Source: Hydractinia symbiolongicarpus (lineage: Eukaryota; Cnidaria; Hydrozoa; Anthoathecata; Hydractiniidae). Taken from it: a stretch of DNA of 64,000 nt. Below the pieces are notes generated by a model. It was not told where the DNA came from, did no database searches, and was given only the letters and a program-made list of their open reading frames with translations. Numbering within the stretch: the first letter of the stretch is position 1; each line of letters begins with the position of its first letter. A program made the position numbers and the translations under genes. The DNA lies in contig NC_079886.1 of NCBI RefSeq assembly GCF_029227915.1, forward strand, positions 434,001-498,000. The letters are read 5' to 3'. Of the stretch, positions 1 to 8,609 are shown piece by piece.

Positions 1-2733
1 CCCGTAAATCCGGTACTCGGCCCGTATAGTCAGAAGTATACAGAGAAAGTACTCAAGGAGTAAACTCATTTCCCGAACGACTTTTTAAATTATTTTTTCA
101 CCACTTAAACGCATAAGACTTGTAGTTTTCCAAAATGTTTTCATTCTTGATGAGACTTTAAATAAAAGAAGTTTAATCGCCGGCAAACGAAAACCCGCGA
201 TTTCCCGTAAATCCCAGGCTTGGCCCGTATAGTCGAATGTATATAAAGAAAGTACCCTGTGAGTGAACTCATTTCCCGAACGATTTTTTAAATTATTTTT
301 TCACCATTAAAACGCATGAGATTTGTAGTTTTCCAAAATGTTTTAATTCTTGATGAGACTCTAAATAAAAGAAGTTTAATCGCCGGCAAACGAAAACCCG
401 CGATTTCCCGTAAATCCCGGGCTTGGCCCGTATAGTCGAATGTATAAAAGAAAGTACCCAGGGAGCAAACTGATTTCCCGAACGATTTTTCAAACTATGT
501 TTTCACCACTAAAACGCATGAGACTTGTAGTTTTCAAAAATGTTGTCATTTTTGATGAGACGCTGAATAAAAGAAGTTTAATCGCCGGCAAAAGAAAACC
601 CGCGATTTCCTGTAAATCCCTGGCTTGGCCCCTATAGTCGAATGTATACAAAGAAAGTACCCTGTGAGTAAACTCATTTTCAGAACGATTTTTTAAATTA
701 TTTTTTCACCACTAAAACGCATGAGACTTGTAGTTTTCCAAAATGTTTTCATTCTTGATGAGACTCTAAATAAAAGAAGTTTAATCGCCGGCACACGAAA
801 ACCCGCGATTTCCCGTAAATCCCGGGCTTGGCCCGTATAGTTGAATGTATATAAAGAAAGTACCCTGTGAGTGAACTCATTTCCCGAATGATTTTTTAAA
901 TTATTTTTTCACCACTAAAACGCATGAGACTTGTAGTTTTCAAAAATGTTTTCATTTTTGATGAGACGCTGAATAAAAGAAGTTTAATCGCCGGCAAACG
1001 AAAACCCGCGATTTCCCGTAAATCCCGTACTCGGCCCGTATAGTCAAAAGTATACAAAGAAAGTACCCAGGGAGTAAACTTATTTCCCGAACGATTTTTT
1101 AAATTATTTTTCCACCACTAAAACGCATGAGACTTGTAGTTTTCAAAAATGTTTTTATTTTTGATAAGACGCTGAATAAAAGAAGTTTAATCGCCGCGAT
1201 TTCCCGTAAATCCGGTACTCGGCCCGTATAGTCAAAAGTATACAAAGAGAGTACTCAAGGAGTAAACTCATTTCCCAAACGATTTTTTAAATTATTTTTT
1301 CACCACTAAAACGCATGAGACTTGTAGTTTTCAAAAATGTTTTTATTTTTGATGAGACGCTAAATAAAAGAAGTTTAATCGCCGGCAAACGAAAACCCGC
1401 GATTTCCTGTAAATCCCTGGCTTGGCCCTTATAGTCGAATGTATACAAAGAAAGTACCCTGTGAGTAAACTCATTTTCAGAACGATTTTTTAAATTATTT
1501 TTTCACCACTAAAACGCATGAGACTTCTAGTTTTTAAAAACGTTTTCATTTTTGATAAGACGGTGAATTTAAGAAGTTTAATCGCCGGCAAACGAAAACC
1601 CGCGATTTCCCGTAAATCCGGTACTCGGCCCGTATAGTCAGAAGTATACAGAGAAAGTACTCAAGGAGTAAACTCATTTCCCGAACGACTTTTTAAATTA
1701 TTTTTTCACCACTTAAACGCATAAGACTTGTAGTTTTCCAAAATGTTTTCATTCTTGATGAGACTTTAAATAAAAGAAGTTTAATCGCCGGCAAACGAAA
1801 ACCCGCGATTTCCAGTAAATCCCAGGCTTGGCCCGTATAGTCGAATGTATATAAAGAAAGTACCCTGTGAGTGAACTCATTTCCCGAACGATTTTTTAAA
1901 TTATTTTTTCACCATTAAAACGCATGAGATTTGTAGTTTTCCAAAATGTTTTAATTCTTGATGAGACTCTAAATAAAAGAAGTTTAATCGCCGGCAAACG
2001 AAAACCCGCGATTTCCCGTAAATCCCGGGCTTGGCCCGTATAGTCGAATGTATAAAAGAAAGTACCCAGGGAGCAAACTGATTTCCCGAACGATTTTTCA
2101 AACTATGTTTTCACCACTAAAACGCATGAGACTTGTAGTTTTCAAAAATGTTTTCATTTTTGATGAGACGCTGAATAAAAGAAGTTTAATCGCCGGCAAA
2201 AGAAAACCCGCGATTTCCTGTAAATCCCTGGCTTGGCCCCTATAGTCGAATGTATACAAAGAAAGTACCCTGTGAGTAAACTCATTTTCAGAACGATTTT
2301 TTAAATTATTTTTTCACCACTAAAACGCATGAGACTTGTAGTTTTCCAAAATGTTTTCATTCTTGATGAGACTCTAAATAAAAGAAGTTTAATCGCCGGC
2401 ACACGAAAACCCGCGATTTCCCGTAAATCCCGGGCTTGCCCCGTATAGTTGAATGTATATAAAGAAAGTACCCTGTGAGTGAACTCATTTCCCGAATGAT
2501 TTTTTAAATTATTTTTTCACCACTAAAACGCATGAGACTTGTAGTTTTCAAAAATGTTTTCATTTTTGATGAGACGCTGAATAAAAGAAGTTTAATCGCC
2601 GGCAAACGAAAACCCGCGATTTCCCATAAATCCCGTACTCGGCCCGTATAGTCAAAAGTATACAAAGAAAGTACCCAGGGAGTAAACTTATTTCCCGAAC
2701 GATTTTTTAAATTATTTTTTCACCACTATAACG
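1..2733 (+). repeat. 1608-bp octamer higher-order repeat (two copies)
   Basis: Positions 1 to about 1125 match 1609 to about 2733 almost base for base at an offset of 1608 bp (8 monomers, one shortened). The copies share private variants such as GTCAGAAGTATACAGAG (30 and 1638) and the AGAAAGTACCCAGGGAGCAAAC variant (about 450 and 2058). After about 1125 the copies diverge: the first continues into a monomer with a 15-bp deletion, the second into a full-length monomer. This is the expected signature of duplication by unequal exchange at the scale of several monomers. Confidence 0.9.
940..961. other. Within-monomer dyad (hairpin-capable), representative copy
   Basis: Arms TCAAAAATG and CATTTTTGA are perfect reverse complements separated by TTTT. 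The same element recurs at the same place in a large share of the ~290 monomers, for example 50146-50167. It is bracketed by two ATGAGAC direct repeats 37 bp apart (924-930 and 961-967). Some monomer types keep the dyad while changing the loop (8970-8991 has 10-bp arms and a 2-nt loop); others break it with one or two changes (TCAACAATG, TCCAAAATG/CATTCTTGA). Seen in the sequence; any role in cruciform formation or protein binding is inference. Confidence 0.75.
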
Positions 2734-3305
2734 CATGAGACTTGTAGTTTTCAAAAATGTTTTCATTTTTGATGAGACGCTGAATAAAAGAAGTTTAATC
2801 GCCGGCAAAAGAAAACCCGCGATTTCCTGTAAATCCCTGGCTTGGCCCCTATAGTCGAATGTATACAAAGAAAGTACCCTGTGAGTAAACTCATTTTCAG
2901 AACGATTTTTTAAATTATTTTTTCACCACTAAAACGCATAAGACTTGTAGTTTTCCAAAATGTTTTCATTCTTGATGAGACTCTAAATAAAAGAAGTTTA
3001 ATCGCCGGCAAACGAAAACCCGCGTTTTCCCGTAAATCCCATACTCGGCCCGTATAGTCAAAAGTATACAAAGAAAGTACCCAGGGAGTAAACTTATTTC
3101 CCGAACGATTTTTTAAATTATTTTTTCACCACTATAACGCATGAGACTTGTAGTTTTCAAAAATGTTTTCATTTTTGATGAGACGCTAAATAAAAGAAGT
3201 TTAATCGCCGGCAAACGAAAACCCGCGATTTCCCGTAAATCCCGTACTCGGCCCGTATAGTCGAATGTATATAAAGAAAGTACCCAGGGAGTAAACTCAT
3301 TTCCC

Positions 3306-4505
3306 GAACGATTTTTTAAATTATTTTTCCACCACTAAAACGCATGAGACTTGTAGTTTTCAAAAATGTTTTTATTTTTGATAAGACGCTGAATAAAAGA
3401 AGTTTAATCGTCGCGATTTCCCGTAAATCCGGTACTCGGCCCGTATAGTCAAAAGTATACAAAGAAAGTACTCAAGGAGTAAACTCATTTCCCAAACGAT
3501 TTTTTAAATTATTTTTTCACCACTAAAACGCATGAGACTTGTAGTTTTCAAAAATGTTTTTATTTTTGATGAGACACTAAATAAAAGAAGTTTAATCGCC
3601 GGCAAACGAAAACCCGCGATTTCCCGTAAATCCCGTACTCGGCCCGTATAGTCAAAAGTATACAAAGAAAGTACCCAGGGAGTAAACTCATTTCCCGAGC
3701 GATTTTTTAAATTATTTTTTCACCACTAAAACGCATGAGACTTGTAGTTTTCAAAAATGTTTTCATTTTTGATGAGACGCTAAATAAAAGAAGTTTAATC
3801 GCCGGCAAACGAAAACCCGCGATTTCCTGTAAATCCCTGGCTTGGACCCTATAGTCGAATGTATACAAAGAAAGTACCCTGTGAGTAAACTCATTTTCAG
3901 AACGATTTTTTAAATTATTTTTCCACCACTAAAACGCATGAGACTTGTAGTTTTCAAAAATGTTTTTATTTTTGATAAGACGCTGAATAAAAGAAGTTTA
4001 ATCGTCGCGATTTCCCGTAAATCCGGTACTCGGCCCGTATAGTCAAAAGTATACAAAGAAAGTACTCAAGGAGTAAACTCATTTCCCAAACGATTTTTTA
4101 AATTATTTTTTCACCACTAAAACGCATGAGACTTGTAGTTTTCAAAAATGTTTTTATTTTTGATGAGACACTAAATAAAAGAAGTTTAATCGCCGGCAAA
4201 CGAAAACCCGCGATTTCCCGTAAATCCCGTACTCGGCCCGTATAGTCAAAAGTATACAAAGAAAGTACCCAGGGAGTAAACTCATTTCCCGAGCGATTTT
4301 TTAAATTATTTTTTCACCACTAAAACGCATGAGACTTGTAGTTTTCAAAAATGTTTTCATTTTTGATGAGACGCTAAATAAAAGAAGTTTAATCGCCGGC
4401 AAACGAAAACCCGCGATTTCCTGTAAATCCCTGGCTTGGACCCTATAGTCGAATGTATACAAAGAAAGTACCCTGTGAGTAAACTCATTTTCAGAACGAT
4501 TTTTT
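3306..4505 (+). repeat. 594-bp trimer higher-order repeat (two copies)
   Basis: About 3306-3899 and 3900-4505 are near-identical at an offset of 594 bp, which is three monomers minus the 15-bp deletion (AATCGTCGCG instead of AATCGCCGGC...CCGCG). Both copies carry the same shortened monomer, the same GAGACACTAAATAAA variant and the same CTTGGACCCTATAG variant, so they are a recent tandem duplication. Confidence 0.9.
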
Positions 4506-5519
4506 AAATTATTTTTTCACCACTAAAACGCATGAGACTTCTAGTTTTCAAAAATGTTTTCATTTTTGATAAGACGCTGAATTTAAGAAGTTTAATCGCC
4601 GGCAAACGAAAACCCGCGATTTCCCGTAAATCCGGTACTCGGCCCGTATAGTCAGAAGTATACAAAGAAAGTACTCAAGGAGTAAACTCATTTCCCGAAC
4701 GATTTTTTAAATTATTTTTTCACCACTAAAACGCATGAGACTTGTAGTTTTCCAAAATGTTTTCATTCTTGATGAGTCTCTAAATAAAAGAAGTTTAATC
4801 GCCGGCAAACGAAAACCCGCGATTTCCCGTACGGGCTTGGTCCGTATAGTCGAATGTATATAAAGAAAGTACCCTGTGAGTGAACTCATTTCCCGAACGA
4901 TTTTTTAAATTATTTTTTCACCATTAAAACGCATGAGATTTGTAGTTTTCCAAAATGTTTTCATTCTTGATGAGACTCTAAATAAAAGAAGTTTAATCGC
5001 CGGCAAACGAAAACCCGCGATTTCCCGTAAATCCCGGGCTTGGCCCGTATAGTCTAATGTATAAAAGAAAGTACCCAGGGAGTAAACTGATTTCCCGAAC
5101 GATTTTTCAAATTATGTTTTCACCACTAAAACGCATGAGACTTGTAGTTTTCAAAAATGTTTTCATTTTTGATGAGACGCTGAATAAAAGAAGTTTAATC
5201 GCCGGCAAACGAAAACCCGCGATTTCCTGTAAATCCCGGACTTGGCCCGTATAGTCGAATGTATAAAAGAAAGTACCCAAGGAGTAAACTCATTTCCCGT
5301 ACGATTTTGTAAATTATTTTTTAATCACTAAAACGGACGAGACTTGTAGTTGTTAAAAATATTTTCATTTTTGATGAGACGCTGAATAAAACAAGTTTAA
5401 TCGCCGGCAAACGAAAACCCGCGACTTCCTGTAAATCCCTGGCTTGGCCCCTATAGTCGAATGTATACAAAGAAAGTACCCTGTGAGTAAACTCATTTTC
5501 AGAACGATTTTTTAAATTA

Positions 5520-5530
5520 TTGCGAAGCAA
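5520..5530 (+). repeat. Left inverted end of the island (TTGCGAAGCAA)
   Basis: TTGCGAAGCA at 5520-5529 is the reverse complement of TGCTTCGCAA at 8541-8550, near the other edge of the island. The left copy is itself a small palindrome (TTGC-GAA-GCAA). The first T is shared with the satellite, so the exact edge is ambiguous by one base. Outside the 10-bp match similarity is weak, and no clear target-site duplication is present: TTAAATTAT lies on the left, CCTTTTTTTC on the right. Confidence 0.5.
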
Positions 5531-5540
5531 TTGAGCTTTG

Positions 5541-5560
5541 CGAGCGAAGCGAGCGAAGCG
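5541..5560 (+). repeat. 9-bp tandem motif CGAGCGAAG x2
   Basis: Two exact copies of CGAGCGAAG (5541-5549 and 5550-5558) followed by CG, just inside the left end of the island. It is a GC-rich patch in an AT-rich setting and continues the GCGAAGC theme of the end motif, so it may be part of a subterminal repeat of a mobile element. Confidence 0.6.
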
Positions 5561-5781
5561 AAATTGTGGAGCACGTTTGCTACACGCAAGGTATAACAAG
5601 AGAATTATTGAGATTCTCAAAATTTCGATAGAAAAAAAAACATATAAAATCAGCGTAAAGAAATAGGACTGATATTTTTGCACATAAAGCTGGGGAATTT
5701 TTTTTTCTAATAAAACAAATACGTTTGGACCAAGGGGTTAAAGTATAAGTTTAGTAAAAAATGCAATAAGTACGGCTCGTA

Positions 5782-5813
5782 CCCCCCCACCCCCGGGTTT
5801 TGACCCCCCCCCC
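5782..5813 (-). other. C-run cluster; G-quadruplex potential on minus strand
   Basis: The plus strand has C7 (5782-5788), C5 (5790-5794) then GGG, and C10 (5804-5813). On the minus strand these are three long G-runs, each able to supply one or two G-tracts with short loops, so an intramolecular G-quadruplex (or an i-motif on the plus strand) is possible. It is also a region prone to length error in sequencing. Confidence 0.55.
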
Positions 5814-6327
5814 GTCTTTTGGTCCGGATTATACGTCCGCCGAACTTGAACACACAAAGTGGAATATGCCATGAACAAGAAACGGTAGTCGGCATTTTAG
5901 ACACGTATATTTTACAGACCCAAAATATGCCTTATTTCTTTGTATTATAGCTAATTATGGTATAAATAATTAATTAATTACTTTGCAATTTTGCTTCTAA
6001 TACTACTATAGTTGTATTTTAATGAAATATAATAGTATTTAAACGGTTTTCTTCTTTTGAAAAAATTTATTGCTAGTCCTGTTTCTAATCGACTTTGCTT
6101 GTGTATTTTAAGCTTTTTTGTTGCTGTGCTTTTTCTGGAGATTTTAGTTGGATTGGAAAGCTCCTGTGTAATGTACCCTTTCCTAAAGAAAAATTGAAGT
6201 AATTTGTACAATTATAACGCGCCGAGCTGTGTTTTATTTTATTGTTTCTAAGAAGATGTAAGAATACAATATTATCAATTTTAATTGGTTTTATCCAAAT
6301 CAAGGTAAGGCTTAATCACACGAAAGG

Positions 6328-6342
6328 TAGCTAGCTAGCTAG
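6328..6342. repeat. Short (TAGC)n microsatellite
   Basis: Three exact TAGC units plus TAG (15 bp). The unit includes the self-complementary CTAG. Minor feature inside the non-satellite island. Confidence 0.7.
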
Positions 6343-7032
6343 AGCTTAGTTTTGTATAAAAGAATTGAAAGTAATTTGTAGAATACATATGGACAAGCTG
6401 TATTACTACCTAACTGATAGCAAGATATAGGAAAACCTGTAGCTAGGGCGCAGACAAAACAAATAGCTCTGGGCACTAGAGTGAGCTGACCAACCGTTTT
6501 TTATCATTTTTTATTTATTATATAAGTAACCTGTTACAGTAATTAAAAAAATATCTACTTTTGCTATCAAACCAACAGCGATGTAATTGTCAATAGGAAT
6601 TAGTTTTCCGTACACCCTCCCTGAGAACAAGGTTTAAAACGACATAAAAACATTAAAACTGTCATTAAACAGAACTTCAAGGATGCCCAAGCCACACCAC
6701 GTCCTCTAAACGGCGTGGGCATCTTCGAAACTGCTTGTAATTTTAGAACAAGGGTGCTGATAAGCTGCATACGCCGTATAACGTGCAGGCGTTTTTGGGC
6801 AGGTTTAGCGTTTTGCAAAAAAATTGAAGTATTCACCCGAAAAAACCTGCATAGACCATAAAGTAAACTATGTAGTAGTAAAGTTCTTAAAAGAACTGTT
6901 TTTGATGGTTTTTGATAAAATTTACTTGATAAATAACTTTTAATTTTTATTAACTTCTTTCTCTTAAAGCATCTTTTGCCAACTATCGTCCACAAGGTAT
7001 GTTACAAGGAATTGAATTTTGAAAATGCTCCA

Positions 7033-7106
7033 GGCAAGTTCGGGAAAGTGCGGGCGGTTTTGGAAGACAATCACTAATTTAATTGGAAAAGTTGCCCGAA
7101 CTTGCC
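7033..7106. repeat. 12-bp perfect inverted repeat with 50-bp spacer
   Basis: GGCAAGTTCGGG (7033-7044) and CCCGAACTTGCC (7095-7106) are exact reverse complements, with 50 bp between them. The arms are more GC-rich than their surroundings. This may be a stem-loop or the ends of a very small inverted-repeat insertion (74 bp). No flanking target-site duplication is obvious (CTCCA on the left, CTTAT on the right). Confidence 0.6.
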
Positions 7107-8532
7107 CTTATATATGTGGCTGTTTGCAGCTTATTGACACCCTCTTATTTTAGAATATTCTCAGGAATAATAGACCAAGAGAAATTACATCACAGTTTTT
7201 TGTCCACCGCCCACGTGTGTTTGAGAACAACCCACATAACAAAGTTCATTATTTTTTAAATTATTTGTGTAAAAATTACTATTTCATTCACGATAAACCA
7301 TTTGTCAGTCATTTTATTCGCCCAACAAAGAATCCTATCCAAGGTGCTTTTCTATTAGTGCTGAATTTAATAATTGACATGGTTCAGCATAGTTTTTAAA
7401 AGGGTCTGATTGCAAAATATGATTGCCAAAGTTCAGCACTTGTAATATTTGTGTATTTGTGTACTCAGCTTCTAAAACACACACAAGAGACATTATAATT
7501 TCCTCTGGGTGATTACATTAATGTTGGTTGAAAAAAAACATGATGATGAGAAGCATATGTTTTTAAATGGGTCTAGGACAATAAACTTATTTAATTTCCC
7601 TTGGCCTTGCATCAATCAAATTCTGAAAGAATAAACACTTCTAAAATGATTTTGTCAGATTTGGAAACTGTTGGTATGGTTGGAACTTTGCGTATAAAAT
7701 TAGTAAAGTTGCCAAATTGTTTAGTTTTTTTCTTTTATACTTTTCCGAATTAGCCTTAACTATTTATAAGATGAAAAACAGTGCTTTCAATTCCATTGAC
7801 TTGGCCATCCCTTAAAGGAACTGGAAGCTTCACTATATGAAAATAATTTCTTTTTCTTTTAGATTGTGTACAATGGGAGTGAGTGATGTAATCTTCTAAT
7901 GCGTGTGGTGAAAAGAAGGCGAATCCGTTATTGTTTTTCTGCCCAAATTTGAAGCTATTTAATAAATCTTGATAAAGTTAAAAAACTGTTTTGATTTGTT
8001 TGTTTTTGTTTTAATTGTTTACCGTGAGTTTTCGAAATTCGTTCCAGCAGATTCTGTGGCTTCTACTGCCGGTATTTTTACGTGAAAAAAATACTGTTTT
8101 GTTGTGAGGTCATTTACGAAATCGTTACGTTAGGACCAACTTCTGCGGGTTCTACAACTCGATGTATCACATATCTTTCGGAATACTGCTAAAAGTGTAA
8201 TTTTGTATTGCGCTCTTTACTTTTACCATTCTGTGGGAAAAGGCGGTACAAAATTTTAACACGCGTTATTCGTTTTTGTTAGTTTCGCGTAATCTAATTT
8301 TCTCGCACATTTTGAAAAGAATATCCCACGCACATAAAATACTCGCGCAGTCTATTCGCAAAAAAAACTGTTTTTGAGCAACGAATTGTTCTGCAGAGCG
8401 TTCATTCTCCTACCTCGTCCCCAGGGTTCTTCTAGATGATATTCAATTTTGATGTATTTCGGAAGATGTTAGCGCCAAAGAAACAAGAAGCGCTAGGGAC
8501 AAAGTATTGGATAGTTTAATTTTGCTTGCAAC

Positions 8533-8550
8533 TTGCGAAATGCTTCGCAA
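8533..8550 (-). repeat. Right inverted end of the island with hairpin
   Basis: TTGCGAA (8533-8539) and TTCGCAA (8544-8550) are perfect reverse complements around ATGC, and TGCTTCGCAA (8541-8550) mirrors the left end at 5520-5529. About 20 bp of extra sequence, including a T7 run, lies between this motif and the point where satellite resumes, so it is not flush with the junction. Confidence 0.5.
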
Positions 8551-8609
8551 CCTTTTTTTCAATTTCTAGTTTTTTCACCACTAAAACGCATGAGATAAGA
8601 GATAAGTTT

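Larger units (their letters stand above)
1..5519 (+). repeat. Satellite block A, ~203-bp monomers
   Basis: Head-to-tail tandem array. The landmark ATGAGAC after AAAACGC falls at 316, 518, 721, 924 and 1127, giving periods of 202-203 bp. Each monomer runs through an ATGAGAC start, a T/A-rich dyad, a GCCGGC palindrome, a cluster of CCCG tetramers, a GTATAC palindrome, a TTTCCCGAACG block and an A/T-tract segment. Block A is marked by monomers with 'CCTGGCTTGG' or 'CGGGCTTGG' next to TCGAATGTATA, and by 'ACCCTGTGAG', mixed with the 'GTACTCGG/TCAAAAGTATA' type. Three monomers are only about 188 bp because of a 15-bp deletion (near 1195, 3407 and 4001). No gene is seen; the small frames recur once per monomer. 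Seen directly; a centromeric or pericentromeric role is inference. Confidence 0.97.
5520..8569. other. Non-satellite island of about 3 kb, no recognised gene
   Basis: Satellite stops at '...TTTAAATTAT' (5520) and resumes at 'TTTTTTCACCAC' (8570), the very next bases of the monomer, so the repeat phase is kept across the island. The interior is AT-rich single-copy-looking DNA with homopolymer runs and no satellite. The longest open frame not overlapping satellite is 131 codons on the minus strand (6600-6995); it is basic and resembles no family I know. There is no transposase, reverse transcriptase, tRNA or rRNA. The ends carry TTGCGAAGCA in inverted orientation, so a non-autonomous or decayed DNA element is possible. 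A relic of unrelated DNA captured in the array is the alternative. Confidence 0.85.

Noticed and set aside
924-1126. CENP-B box in the monomer
   Set aside because: The minus strand offers TTCG starts (in TTCGTTTGCC and TTCGGGAAAT), but neither continues to the required A plus CGGG spacing, so the core TTCGNNNNANNCGGG is not met.
5321-5683. 120-codon minus-strand frame
   Set aside because: It runs across the satellite/island junction and is half satellite translation, so it cannot be an ancient coding unit.
5707-5904. 65-codon minus-strand frame through the C-run cluster
   Set aside because: Its glycine-rich centre is only the translation of the C-runs. No family recognised.
6600-6995. 131-codon minus-strand frame as a gene
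   Set aside because: It is the longest frame confined to the island, but it has no known motif, is basic and low in complexity at its start, and shows no splice or promoter context. It may be a chance frame or a fragment of a decayed element.
5520-8569. Confident call of a DNA transposon
   Set aside because: The inverted ends are only 10 bp, the right one is not flush with the junction, no target-site duplication is found and no transposase is visible. Kept as a possibility only.
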